Assembly (NCBI GenBank): GCA_021432605.1
Contig: MU271146.1
Coordinates: forward strand, 1,798,001 to 1,862,000
Origin: Coniochaeta sp. PMI_546
Taxonomy: Eukaryota > Ascomycota > Sordariomycetes > Coniochaetales > Coniochaetaceae
Direction of reading: 5' to 3'
Length of the DNA: 64,000 bases
Part shown: positions 33,219-44,579 of the stretch, one piece after another
Position numbering within the stretch: position 1 is the first letter of the stretch
Layout: each line of letters starts with the position of its first letter
Notes under the pieces: generated by a model
Told to the model about the DNA's origin: nothing
The model's database searches: none
What the model saw: only the letters and a program-made list of their open reading frames with translations
Translations under genes and position numbers: made by a program

Positions 33219-35981
33219 TCACCAAGCATCGGGAACTCCTTCCTGCCGAGGATGGGGATTGTGTGTAATCTCACGGATCACCTCTCTCGTACGGGCATTA
33301 TCCTCGAAGCTCAGCCTGATCAGCTCCAGCACCTCGTCGACTGTAAAATAGAAGCTCAGCTCGCTCTCCATCCACAGATAGCGCAAGTCACGAAGGTTGG
33401 ACTGCAACACTTCAGACAGGTACTTCAGCCTCAGCCACGTCGACGCATATTGAGCTGTAGTGGGTACTTCGTCGCTTTCTTCTACGTGCTTGCCGGCTCC
33501 TTGCTGCTGAAACCGGCTTGGCAGAAAGAGGTCGTCTAGCTCCGTCACTGTAGCAATCATCTTTGCAATATCATATGCCTCGTCCTGGCCAATGGCGGGC
33601 AACTCCATGACGTCGGTAATGATTTTGGAGGATATGGTGTCGACGAGCGAGCCGACGGCTTGGTACCACACCGACCGAGCCAGGATGTTTTCCCAGGTGA
33701 CAGCCATGGAGCGGACCCTGGCGACTGCCGAGACGATACAGCTTTCTGTCTCGTCTTGCTGCATGAGATTTTGTTCTCCTATCGATGTGTGTCAGCAAAT
33801 GAGCGAGACAGAAAAATTTGAAGTGCTTCGCTCACCACCTAGCAGATCTCGTAACACTATCTTCTGCGTGCTCATCTCGTTACTATACGCACGTGTTGCA
33901 AAACTCTGCATGGATTTGACGTCGTTATCGAGCCTGAGCATGCTCCGCGCTCTCGTGCTGATATCTGTACGTTCCTTCCAAGCCGCCGCAAAGTCGACTA
34001 GCTTTTCCGCCATATAGTTGGCGTCGTTGTACAAGTACCTGAAATCGTTAGTTAGTGATGCTCCTGCGGCGCAGTGTCGGTTTTCACGTACATGCTGCCG
34101 CCCATGTCAAATGCATAGTAGTGCGGAGAGACAGCCCTGAACATAGCTAATGCCAGGGTTGGAAGGCTGAAGAGTCCTGCTGCTGCCGCCGTGACGGGAG
34201 TATTCTCATAGCCTTCTTGTGTCAACGCCGCTCCGTCTTCGACAATAGCGAAAATTAGCGCCAGAACTGGCTCCGGCATAGACGAGATATAGTATGTCTC
34301 TTTCAACGTGAGCTCTCTTGTTGCTTGTTGATCTTGGGTCGCTGCTGGTTCGCTCGAGGCTGCTGGTTGTGTCTCACTCGGCTCCTCATTCTGTGCGTCA
34401 TCTCCCCATCCCCAAGCAGCAGTCGGATCGTCCTCGTCATCTTTCGTCTCATCATGACCCTCTTCAGGGTTCTCGTCTGTATGGGTATTGTCATCATTCC
34501 AGCCCCACGCATCCGTGCCATCATCCTCTCCTGTGGCTGGCTGCGTCATGCCGGTGGATGGCTTCGATGGCTTCGGCTCTTCTATTTCCTCCTCTACGTC
34601 CGGCCAAGCTTCATCCCAGCCGTGATCTTCAGCGTCAGCGATAGCTACCTTGGATGTAAGGTCCTTCCCCTCCATCCGCGAGACCATTTGTTTCTCTACT
34701 TTTTCAACCTGTCTCGACTGTCCAAGGCCTTCTGCCAGTTTGGAGCGGACGGTGTCTAGAGCGGACTCTCTGCATTTGCCCAGCCAGACTCTTGGGGCTG
34801 AATCGACCCATTCCTGTAATTCCCCAAATCCGGTAAGACGCAATGATTTCAACGTATTACAGAATTCCCGAGCGGCCGAAATGACCTCTTGGAACTCATC
34901 CATCTCCTTCAACGATGCCGGCACGGCGGAGTCAAGCCATACAGTCGTAATCCTAGTCGTGACATCGGGCATCATGATGGACGATATAGACTCGACCAAC
35001 TCAGCGGGTAGTTTCTCCAGAAGAAACCTAAAAACCAGCTCCAGGTCTTTGAACAGAGATTTGATGGTCTTGTCTGCGGTCCCGTCCGTTTGAAGCATAC
35101 CATCACTGACGCGAATCGCAGGAAGCGAGATCCTACTGATATCCATTCGGCGGGCAATCACCGCTTGATCGATGTCGTGCCAAAGCTCATGCATGCGCTT
35201 GTCTACCTCCTTGTATGCTTTGAGGCCAATGACAGCGTCTTCGAGACTCATAGGCTCATCTTCCGCTCTGTCTCGGATAGACACGCTCCCATGTTCGATA
35301 TCGACATGCACGAGGGCATTCCACACATGGTCGAATACCTCGTGCACGTCCGTCTTGAGCTCGAAGGCGCGTATATCCAGGAGTCTGATTGCTCGACATG
35401 ACTTGCCGATAGGGATCTCGTCCAATTGTGTCCATGACTTTTCCAACAAGTGTAATGCGTCCAGGATGCGCCGATCGTCCCGTGCCCGCTCGACCTGATC
35501 TAGGGTCTGATTGACCGCCTTGATACCTTGCAGCGCCTGTTGCACTTGCTGATTGTAGTTCAACTCCCGCACTAGGAAGTCCGCCTTCGCCTCGATATCG
35601 TGTAGTCTCTTCCCTAACACGTCCGGCGTGTCGGCTTGCTTTAGTATGTCATTGGCCAGCGCCTTGGACCGGAGGATGTCGTCTTGAACACGCTTTGCAT
35701 TTGCTTGCCAAGAGTGGACATCACTGGCTGTTTCTTCGTTTATCGCGTGGATCTCGGCCTAGAAGAGGGTCAGGATGCAATGACGGTGATGTCGAAGCAG
35801 TTATTGGGCAGACCTGGAGCTTCGACTTAGTCTCTGCAAGAGCTTCGATGGATGGAGCTAGCTCCTCGGAACCAATCGTGAGGGACGAGACAGCTTCTTC
35901 GGGAAAAGTACCGCGTAAGGTAAACTCAACGAGAGCTCGCGCGACCTGCTCGGGAGGGTATTCTTGCGTAGAGGCGGCCAT
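33219..35981 (-). CDS. ZW10/Dsl1-type vesicle tethering protein
   Basis: Component of the ER-Golgi tethering complex (Dsl1 in yeast, NRZ with RINT1 and NAG in animals); in animals ZW10 also serves the kinetochore RZZ complex. Exons 35981-35814, 35758-34092, 34038-33836 and 33778-33219 encode 865 residues; introns 53-57 nt. The start MAASTQEYP is preferred over an upstream in-frame stretch. The N-terminal half is helical with coiled coil (LGKRLHDIEAKADFLVREL), followed by an acidic loop (~430-520) holding AWGWNDD and AWGWGDD, then the helical C-terminal half (YISSMPEPVLALIFAI, LSEVLQSNLRDLRYLW). Sequence fits fungal entries called centromere/kinetochore ZW10, but the loop is Dsl1-like. The role at kinetochores in fungi is not supported by sequence. 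Confidence 0.88.
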
Positions 35982-37769
35982 CGTGATCTCTTGTACCTCT
36001 TGAGTGTGACCATGCGGCGAAGGTGTTATAAGTTGTAGTGACAGACGCTTTTGGCAATGTAACCAGGTCTGAGAAGCACTACAGAGTTTCAAAAATGATC
36101 ATGAGGGGCGTGAGATCGAGAAGAGGTCGTCGAGACCGAGGCACACCGAAACGGTCAGGTTGTAACTTAGTCGTGTCGACATCGACAGCATGACATAGCT
36201 GTCACTGGAAAGCTGGCCCAAGCTTGGGGACACAGCTCGGAACATAACCCCTGTTTTTGGCTCATGGGTGGGTCCAGATTGCCAATTGGAAGAAAGAACG
36301 AGCCTACCTACTGTGGTAGACGTACATTGACCCCTCCATCTTGATTGACTGCCTACTACCACAGTATGTACAGAGGAGGGCAGGGAGGGTCGGTACACCC
36401 GCTATGACATGTAGGATTACGCCTGTTAGTAGAGTACGTCGGAACCTACAGAAAATACTCTGATGCAGGGTCCTCGTAAACATAATAACCTTTGGGTATC
36501 AAGCTCGCAGATTGTAATAAGATGAGGAGGCGATTAGACCGTTCTCCCAGCAAATCTTGGACAGACAACCCTCCACTCCTGGGTAGCAATGCGCACCTTG
36601 GAGTTTGCTAAGTAGCTTGTACTGTGTTAACAATTATAATCGTCCCAAGCGTACGGGGAACCCACCGGCTTGGACAAAATCGAGACCACTGCGTTTTCGC
36701 CCGAGAGAACTGAGCGTGGTTCCAGGGCGTGATACACAGCGAAGTAGTTGTTGCTTGCTTTAAATCAAGAGCCTTAGCAGCCTGTTTAGGTCTTCTCGGA
36801 TTTCGTGAGATTTTCCTTGTCTTATTGAATTTTTCTCATTTTTTTATTACTGACTTCTTCCCAGGGTTGCCACAAGTTTCTGCCTAGTTCCCACCTGTGT
36901 TCAACCTTCAACCACAGACTTCTTCTCGCAGTACCACCCACAGGCCTTATCATATTTTCTGCTTCAACGGTCTAAGTAGCTGAAGCTTTCTGATTGGTGT
37001 TCTCGGGTCGCCAACGCTGCCTCTCTTCTCATTGCCTAGTTGCAGGCTGCATCTGCAAAGTCGGTATGTAAGCAACTGGCATCAATGGCATCAACACCCG
37101 CCCCAGTGCTAAGACTTGACTCCTCCGCCTTGCGTCGCGATTCACTATTACAGCTCAAGCTTGTGTATACGCTCAACTACGTTTATCCTCACCTATACCT
37201 CCCTGTTTCCTGCTAAAGGGGCCCCGAACCTCTGTTCACCTCAAAGCCTCCTTCCCATTGGACGGTGAACACTGCCATATCTATGCCTCTTAACCCATCC
37301 TGCCTGCGTCAAAGATGCTCGGTCGAGGACCCGTATCGCGCGCGCTCCTTTATGGGGCTGTTGCTGCTTTGCTGGCAGTAGTCATCTCACGTTGGGAAAC
37401 GGACGGCAGGTACCTATGCTCGGCTTCTTATCTGGGCAGGGGCAACCGCTTCTTGTCCTCTATCACGTCTTATGGAGCTTGTGACTACCTCTAGACCACG
37501 CATGCTGCCAACTGCGTAGCAGTCAAGGCTATCATCGTGTGTCTGAATACGTGCTCTTCCCTTTTGATCCGCCCGATATCACACTTCCCCTCTGGCACCT
37601 GAGAGGGTCTGTGATGTCGGAGTGCACATGCTCTCGTGACATGGCCCTGATGACCTCCTCTCTTGACATCATCTGCGCGCTCATTGCGCTGCTCGACTTC
37701 CTTCATGCGGTAACTAACACCACTCCAAGTAGTATACGCGCATTCCTACAGAAAGCTTTGCACTTCAAG
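35982..37769. other. Divergent intergenic region and M16 gene leader
   Basis: About 1.8 kb between the ZW10 start (minus) and the M16 peptidase start (plus). Contains an ACCTACCT/GTGGTAGAC cluster (36301-36330), a T-rich tract (36826-36845) and pyrimidine-rich sequence from 36880 on that suits a promoter. A 59-codon ORF at 37315 is listed separately. Confidence 0.55.
37315..37494 (+). CDS. Short upstream ORF or alternative first exon of the M16 gene
   Basis: ATG at 37315 opens 59 codons, MLGRGPVSRALLYGAVAALL.. with a hydrophobic stretch at residues 10-25. Either a uORF of the M16 peptidase mRNA, or a first exon: donor GGCAG|GTACCT at 37410 and acceptor GCGTAG at 37519 would join it in frame (AG+C) to an open frame that runs without stop into the peptidase ATG at 37770. 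That would add roughly 115 residues with a membrane span. Sequence composition of the extension is not protein-like, so I favour the uORF or chance. Confidence 0.25.
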   Translation: MLGRGPVSRALLYGAVAALLAVVISRWETDGRYLCSASYLGRGNRFLSSITSYGACDYL

Positions 37770-40700
37770 ATGCCGGCAGCCAAGCAGGCACCCCGGTTCC
37801 GCAAGGTCCAGAGCTTCAAGACCGACTATGCGCCAGCCCACATCACGCTGTATGAGTCGGAAAGGAGCGGCATGCAGGTTATCTTGGCTGATCGGAAAGG
37901 CCCCAAGATAAACGGCTACTTCACGCTTGCGACCGAGATCTTCGACGATTCGGGCGCTCCGCATACGCTCGAGCACTTAGTATTCATGGGCTCCAAAAGC
38001 TACCAGTACAAGGGACTGCTAGACAAGCTCTCATCTCGGGCTTACTCTAGTACCAATGCCTGGACTGCCGTCGATCATACTGCGTACACGCTGGAGTCTG
38101 CCGGTTGGGACGGATTCGCCCAGATCCTACCTGTCTACCTGGAACATGTCATCCTCCCCACCATCACCGATGAAGGCTGTTACACCGAAGTTCATCACGT
38201 AGATGGAGAAGGAAACGATGCCGGTGTTGTCTATTCGGAGATGCAGGCTCTTCAGTACAGCAGTAACGAGCTTATGGATCTGCGAGCCAGGCGCCTCCTC
38301 TACCCGGAAAACATCGGATTTCGATACGAGACTGGTGGAATGATGGAGGCTCTTCGTGTCCTCACTGCAGAGAGAATCCGAGAATTCCACAAGACCATGT
38401 ACCAACCGCGGAACATGGCTGTCATCATTGTGGGTGAGACAGATCATCAGAATCTCCTTGAGATCTTGGACGAGTTCGAAGACAGCATCAAGGATGAAGT
38501 GCCTCCGCCGGATGCCCCCTTCAAACGGTAAACAATCTGTTGTCCTCTGCTATGGAAACCATGTTAACACTCCGCAGTCCATTTGTTGATTCGGCTCAGC
38601 CACCACCTCTGGAGAAGACCGTCGTCGAGACCGTTGAGTTCCCTGAGGATGACGAGTCAATGGGCGACATAGTAGTTGCTTTCTTTGGCCCAAGCTGTAT
38701 CGACCAGGTCCAGATTACTGCAGCTAACATCCTCTTGACATACTTGTGCGGATCATCGGCGTCTGTGATCGAGAATACCATCGTCGAAAAAGAACAGCTT
38801 GCCAGCTCAGTGTCGTATTGGTTTGACAGCCGGCCGAACTCCGTTATCTGGTTCCAGCCCACTGGTGTAGAGACTGAGAAGCTTGAATTCGTCGAGCAGC
38901 GTCTCATTTCTCTTCTCAAGGAGGTGGCATCAAAACCTCTGGACCTCAACTACATGAAGGAGTGTATCCGCCGAGAGAGACGCCAGGTTAAGTTCCAGGC
39001 CGAAGGATCTGAGGGCTTCTACTCAAACAACCTTATCACGGACTACCTCTTCGGCAAGCGGGACGGATCAACTCTGCTCGATTTGAAGAGTCTGACAGAG
39101 TACGATGTACTAGAGGATTGGACGGATGAGATGTGGCGCGAGTACATGCGAAAGTGGATTTCAGACGCTAATCATGTCTCCATTCTTGGTAAGCCGTCCG
39201 CGAAGCTGGCGAAGGAGCTCAAGAAGGCCGAAAAAGAGAGGATCGCGAAGAGGAAGGAGGAGCTCGGGCCTGACGGACTGGATGCCCTGAAGAAGAAGCT
39301 GGAGGAGGCCAAGATCAAGAACGACCGAGAAATACCCGGACATGTCCTCGACCAGTGGCCTGTTCCGACAACCAATTCTATCCACTTCATCGAGTCGACG
39401 ACTGCCCGGTCAGGTAACGCCCGGAGCGTCGGTGTCCCGTCCAATGATATCCAGACAGTCATCGATCAAGCAGAGAAGGGCATGCCTCTCTTTGTGCAGT
39501 TCGAAAATGTACCTACCAACTTCGTCCACGTCACCCTCCACGTCGGCACAATGAATGTACCCGTCAAGTACAAGCCCCTGCTGGCTCTCTTCACCGATAA
39601 CTTCTTCAACACCCCCGTCATCCGCAACGGGCAACGGATAGAGTTCGAGGACGTTGTCATGGAACTTGAAAAGGAGACAGTCAGCTACCAGATCAGTGGA
39701 GGGGGACGGCTCGGGGACTATGAGGCAATGGCCATCCAGTTCCAGGTCGAACCAGAGAAGTACGAGACGATGATCGGGTGGCTGCGCACGCTCATATTCG
39801 ATGGCATATTCGACGCCACGCGGCTCAAGGCCGCCGTCGTGAAGGCGTTGGCCGACATTCCAGAGAACAAACGTGACGGCCGTGCCATGGCGTCGGAAGT
39901 CGAAATAGCGATTCACTCCTCACGCGAGAGCTTCCCGGCCGCCAAGCGCACCCTAGTCAAGGCTGTGTACCTCCGCCGTCTCAAGAAGCTTCTCGAGACT
40001 GATCCTGACACTGTCATCTCCTGGTTCGAGGATCTCCGCCGTACGCTCTTTACCTTCCAGAACTTGCGCGTGTTGGTAACCGCCGACGTGTCCAAGCTTC
40101 CCAATCCGGTAGCGGCCTGGGATCTACTTTCTTCGTCCACTCCAGGGCACGAGTCCGCCTCCACAACTCCCACCAACCCAATCATAAAACCCTATACCAT
40201 GCTCAGCCCCGAAGGCGCCAAACCGGGTTCCTACGGTGCCGTCATAATCCCCATGACCACCCTAGACAGCTCCTACAGTGTCAGCACCACGTCCGGGCTG
40301 AAGTCGTACGCCGACCCCCGTCTGCCGGCCTACCTCGTCGCGCTCGGCTACCTCGAAGCCGTCGAGGGTCCGCTCTGGAACGCGGTCCGCGGCAACGGAC
40401 TCGCATACGGCGTCTCGTTCAGCCGCGAAGTCGACGGCGGCTACGTGCAGTTCCGCGTCTATCGATCCCCAGACGCAACCAAGGCCATCGATGCCAGTCG
40501 TCGCGCGGTGGCTGCTATTGCTGCGGGCGAGCAGCCGCTTGACCGCCATCTTGTCGAGGGTGCGGTGAGCGGTGTCGTCATGGCGTTTGCCGACGAGCAG
40601 GCCACCATGGCTGCTGCCGCCCAGCAGAACTTCGTGCTGGGTGTGGTGAGGGGTCTCGATCCTAAGGGCTGGAACCAGGATGTGCTTGCCAAGATCCGCG

Positions 40701-41089
40701 AGGTGACGGACGAGCAGATCCGGGAGGTGATGAGGGAGGTGCTCCTGCCCGTCTTTGAGCCGGGAAAGAGTAATTGCGTTGTCACTTGTGCCCCCATCAT
40801 GCAGGAGGTGAGTTCATTCCATTCCCTTTGCTTAAAGTAGATTACCTTGACCAGCTTATGCTAACGATGTGGTCAGAACATGGAGAAGACATTCAAGGAG
40901 ATGGGCTATAAGACGCAGGTCCGGACCTTGACAGACTTTTACGACGATTACGGGTTGGAAGGTGGCGAGGATGATGAAGAGGAAGAGGAAGATGAAGATG
41001 ACGAGGACGAGGACGAAGATATGAGTGACGGAGAGGATGGTAGCACAGATGGCGAGGTTTCTGACAGCGGGGACGAGATGAAGGAGTAG
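37770..41089 (+). CDS. M16 metallopeptidase, SDD3/YOL098C type
   Basis: Zinc peptidase of the M16 (pitrilysin/insulysin) clan. Exons 37770-38527, 38578-40807 and 40877-41089 give 1066 residues; introns 50 and 69 nt. Inverted zinc motif HTLEH (65-69) with the distal glutamate E157 in GVVYSEMQA. FRKVQSFKTDYAPAHITLYES is the typical start of this fungal group. The second half carries the usual inactive-repeat domains (TTSGLKSYADPRLPAYL, GNGLAYGVSFSREVDGGYVQF). The last exon ends in an extreme acidic tail (EDDEEEEEDEDDEDEDED). There is no mitochondrial targeting sequence, so it is probably cytosolic, unlike the neighbouring CYM1. Substrate unknown. The start is ATG 37770 because upstream in-frame sequence starts only with GTG. 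Confidence 0.93.
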
Positions 41090-41399
41090 ACTAGAAATTC
41101 GAGTATGGTCAGTTCGTGTGTTCGTACACAGCTAGAAGGATATAGATGGATTGGGAGGTCACGAAAACATGCTATTGTCAGGTCAACTATCAGGTTAACC
41201 GCATCGTCAGGATCCGGAGAGCAGACACTAGGATAGATATGTTGCCGCGATACCTACCCTCACACAATTGGGGCTAGAAGAGACAAGAGCATGACATAGC
41301 GACGGCTGTCATAAGCATGACACCAAGCTAACTGCTAAAACGGAGTATCACAGCAGCTTGATATGTCACACTTTATTCTACATTCAAGCCATAACAGCA
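41090..41399. other. Tail-to-tail intergenic spacer
   Basis: A 310-base spacer between converging genes (M16 peptidase, nitronate monooxygenase); 3' UTRs only. Confidence 0.7.
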
Positions 41400-42458
41400 C
41401 TACAGCCGACTCCTCCCGCCAGCAAGATACTCCCCTCCCAACTTCAACATCTCCACCGCCTGGCGGACCATATCATCAACGATCTCCCCAGCGGGCTGAA
41501 TGCTCCTGATGGCACCCGCAACCTGGCCCATCAGATGCGGCGGATCGACCTCATTCCCCTGGTCGAAATCCCACTCGATCGGCACAACCCCCTTGTCACA
41601 CAACTCCTTAATCTTGTCCGGCCTCTGGTGCCACCTGCGGATATACTCATTCGTCTTCATCCTCAGCGGCCGCCCGCTGAGCACAAGCGTCCTCTCCGTC
41701 CCGTCAAACCCACAGCTGACAACCTCCCTCTTATGCTCCTCGCTGCACCCCGCCTCCACGCTGGCCACGAACCGCGTCCCCACCCAGACCCCGACCGCAC
41801 CCTGCATCAGGCTGCTCGCCAGTCCGCGCCCGTCACTTATCCCCCCCGCCGCCACGACCAGGGCCGGGCCGCCGTTCAGCATGGGAGGCCTGTAGTTCCG
41901 CGCCACGTCCACGACGGCCGGGATGAGCACGCTGTTCGCCACGTCGCCGGTGTGGCCGCCCCCTTCCCCGCCCTGGGCGCAGACGATGTCGACCCCCAGG
42001 TCCAGCGCCTTGACGGCATGCTTCGGGTGGCCCACCATGTTCATCACCAGGATCCCGGCCTTGTGCAGCCGTTCCAGCACGTGCTTGGGCGGCACGCCCA
42101 CGGCGGAGACAAACAGCCTGGCTCCGGACTCGATGGTGATGTCGATCAGCTCATCTAGCTTGCCGCCGGTGTAGTCGTGGTTCGTCTTGCGCGCGTTGCC
42201 GCCCAGCTGCGGCAGGGCGAGGTCCACGCCGAAGGGCAGGTCCGGGGAGGAGAAGTTCTCCTTCATCTCTTTGATGATGGAGCGCAGCTGGTCGGGGGTG
42301 TACATGAAGCCGCCGATGACGCCGAGGCCGCCGGCGTTGGATACGGCGGCTGCTAGGCGGCCGCCCGAGGTGCGTGCCATGCCGGCTAGGAGGATGGGGT
42401 GTTTTATGCCGAGGAGGGTTGTGAGGGGGGTTGTTATTGGCCCCTGTGGTTGAGACAT
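41400..42458 (-). CDS. Nitronate monooxygenase (2-nitropropane dioxygenase family)
   Basis: FMN-dependent oxidoreductase that oxidises alkyl nitronates such as propionate 3-nitronate, a TIM-barrel enzyme. Single exon of 352 residues starting MSQPQGPITTPL. Family pattern: LGIKHPILLAGMA, AAVSNAGGLGVIGG, MVGHPKHAVKALDLGVD, then the phosphate-binding segments AQGGEGGGHTGDV and AAGGISDGRGLASSLMQGA followed by GVWVGTRFVAS. The C-terminal half holds the cap-like segments. An in-frame stretch upstream to 42653 opens only with GTG and is left out. Fungal members are often tied to detoxification; nothing in the neighbours supports a pathway. Confidence 0.94.
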   Translation of the reverse strand: MSQPQGPITTPLTTLLGIKHPILLAGMARTSGGRLAAAVSNAGGLGVIGGFMYTPDQLRSIIKEMKENFSSPDLPFGVDLALPQLGGNARKTNHDYTGGKLDELIDITIESGARLFVSAVGVPPKHVLERLHKAGILVMNMVGHPKHAVKALDLGVDIVCAQGGEGGGHTGDVANSVLIPAVVDVARNYRPPMLNGGPALVVAAGGISDGRGLASSLMQGAVGVWVGTRFVASVEAGCSEEHKREVVSCGFDGTERTLVLSGRPLRMKTNEYIRRWHQRPDKIKELCDKGVVPIEWDFDQGNEVDPPHLMGQVAGAIRSIQPAGEIVDDMVRQAVEMLKLGGEYLAGGRSRL

Positions 42459-43136
42459 GGCTGAGAGTTGGTTGGTCGCCTTGAAAGTGAGGTTGGTACG
42501 AGTTGAGAGAGGCAGATGGGATAAGGCGATATAAGTGTTCACTTCTTGTTTCAGTGATTTCGCCTCCTGGTTTCGTTGATGGCAGTAACGGATATGACAA
42601 TTGAAGCAGAGAGAGTCCAAGCAAGAGATACAGAAAGGAGTGAAGAAAAACACAGCACTAGCTGCACGGAATCGTGTTGAGCTGGTGAGGTCTCACTTAT
42701 AAGCCAGGCCAGGGGTCACCCGGGGAGGGATCATCGCCAAGCTCGAGGTCGGGGTGTGGGGTACAGGGATTCATCAACATGCGCTGCGGGGAAGAGAGCC
42801 GAGGTTGCTTCATTTCAATGCAGCTAGCTGTGCGCTGCGATGGCAGCCTGGGTTGTTGTTTCTCCGTTAGAAGTCATGATACCTTATTTAGCATCGAATA
42901 ATCCTTGTTGATGCGCCAGCATCACCATTGCTTGTCATCATCAGAAAACCCGAGATACGAATGGCTTACATACAAGTGGTTTACACGTCTATCAGAGCGA
43001 CCCTGTGCTCTAGATGGGTGAAAAAAAAACCGACCTATTCATGTCTTTCATTCCTTCGTAAACCTTTCTCTAACCCGCCTAGCTGAGCCAGATAAGGGAA
43101 TCGTGCAAAGGAATAAACCGCTCCAGCCTTACCATA
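42459..43136. other. Intergenic: NMO promoter and 3' UTR of upstream gene
   Basis: About 680 bases between two minus-strand genes. An A9 run at 43021-43029 sits near the end of the next gene. No coding signal. Confidence 0.6.
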
Positions 43137-44579
43137 TTATCGGAAGTGCGGTAACCGAGCTGGTACGAACTCTGACGGCGGCTTGTTCACCTTGCTCGCC
43201 GCTTGATTAGATATAGCGGCGGCATAATGTGAATCCAGCGGATTTGTGTCTTGATCCGGGTCCGTTCCACCCGTCCTCTTGGTTCCCGGTTCCCCCGTTA
43301 AGACGTCCTGATCCTGCGTCTCGTCCGGCTCAGCGGCCGGTGGCTGTGGCCGGACTATTTCGTCATTGGAATCAGGAACGGCGGCGACAGCGAGGTTCTC
43401 ACGACTCAATCCTCGCTCAAGCGCCAGCTGTGCCGCTTTCTTGCGTTTCCTTTCAACCTCTTCCTCTTCCTCCTGCCTGGCCTGTTCCTCCTCATGCTGT
43501 AAGTCTTCCAACGTAGGCGTAGCAACCTCCGCAGCCCCGTCGACCTGCCGCATAGACGTCTCGCTGCCGCGTCCCTTGAGCCCGCTCTCTCTAGAAAGCG
43601 TAGACCCGATCGTAGTCCTCGACACCGTCCTCACTAGATTCAAACTCAATCCGGAGTTCGACCTCCCCTCGACCCTCTTGCCCTTACTGCTCCTAGTCTT
43701 ATTACTGCCCCGATCATCCACCCGATCCAGCGCGACCGCAAACTCGTCGTCGAGCGGCACAGCATCCTCCTCGCCCTCCCCATCGCTGGGGAACAAATCG
43801 TTTCTCGAGCGGTACGAATCCGACGTCGCCCCAGAGCCCGTAGTATTACTCCTCTGCCTCTTCTGCCCCTCTTCCCGCCCATACAGCGCTGCCTCTGGCG
43901 ACTCCTCGTCCTCGCCCGTCCCCAACAGCGGCTGCCTCTCCTGCACCTGCCCCTCGTGCGCCTCCGGTGCATGTCCGGGGTGTTCCTTCAGGTTCGCCGC
44001 GCTGGGCTTATACCTCAGCGTCCCGCCAATCTTCCACGGCAACCGTCCCAGAAACCCAAGCGGCGCCGTGCTCGGAATGACCGTCGGGTCATCCTCGTCC
44101 GCCACCTTCCTCCTCCCCGCCCCTCTGGTCCCGTAACTCATCCCCCTCCTCCGGCCGGGCTGCTCGACAACCTCGCCCTCGTCCCTCCGCCTCCCTCCCC
44201 CCGTGCCCGCCAGCAACCTATCCCAATCCTCCCCCGTTATCCGTCCCAGTATCCCCGTCCCCTCCGAGGCCGGGTCCCCGAAGTCGTCCTGGGGGAAGTC
44301 GTCCGCCCAGTCGTCGTAGAAGTCAAAGGTGTACTCGGGCGCCCTGCTGCGCCGCGCCCCGCGGTCCCGTTCGCGGGCTCGGCGGGCGCGCTCCTCGCGG
44401 TCGCCGATGCAGAGCGACGTGCAGGCGTCGATGCTGTCGGCGACGGAGGAGAAGCACGGTGTGATGTACCGGTGCTGGAAGGTCCATATCCCCGCCGCCG
44501 CGTTCTCGGTTACCGCTTCGGTTGTCTGGGAGATGTGGTTCCAGCGCTGCCGGAGGAGGGGGTTCTGGATGAAGGCCAT
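43137..44579 (-). CDS. Conserved protein of unknown function, low-complexity, basic/acidic
   Basis: I do not recognise this protein. Single exon of 480 residues. The N-terminal ~110 look the most ordered: MAFIQNPLLRQRWNHISQTT, then GIWTFQHRYITPCFSSVADS with several cysteines and a charged helix (REERARRARERDRG). A second short conserved-looking block is PSTAPLGFLGRLPWKIGGTLRY (~170-190). The rest is low complexity, rich in E, R, G and S, with a coiled-coil stretch near 365-400 (EEEQARQEEEEEVERKRKK). No signal peptide. A membrane-associated role for the N-terminal block is possible, but is a guess. Confidence 0.75.
   Translation of the reverse strand: MAFIQNPLLRQRWNHISQTTEAVTENAAAGIWTFQHRYITPCFSSVADSIDACTSLCIGDREERARRARERDRGARRSRAPEYTFDFYDDWADDFPQDDFGDPASEGTGILGRITGEDWDRLLAGTGGGRRRDEGEVVEQPGRRRGMSYGTRGAGRRKVADEDDPTVIPSTAPLGFLGRLPWKIGGTLRYKPSAANLKEHPGHAPEAHEGQVQERQPLLGTGEDEESPEAALYGREEGQKRQRSNTTGSGATSDSYRSRNDLFPSDGEGEEDAVPLDDEFAVALDRVDDRGSNKTRSSKGKRVEGRSNSGLSLNLVRTVSRTTIGSTLSRESGLKGRGSETSMRQVDGAAEVATPTLEDLQHEEEQARQEEEEEVERKRKKAAQLALERGLSRENLAVAAVPDSNDEIVRPQPPAAEPDETQDQDVLTGEPGTKRTGGTDPDQDTNPLDSHYAAAISNQAASKVNKPPSEFVPARLPHFR

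Noticed and set aside
42459-42653. N-terminal extension of the nitronate monooxygenase
   Set aside because: Opens only with GTG and looks like leader sequence; the family starts at the internal Met used.
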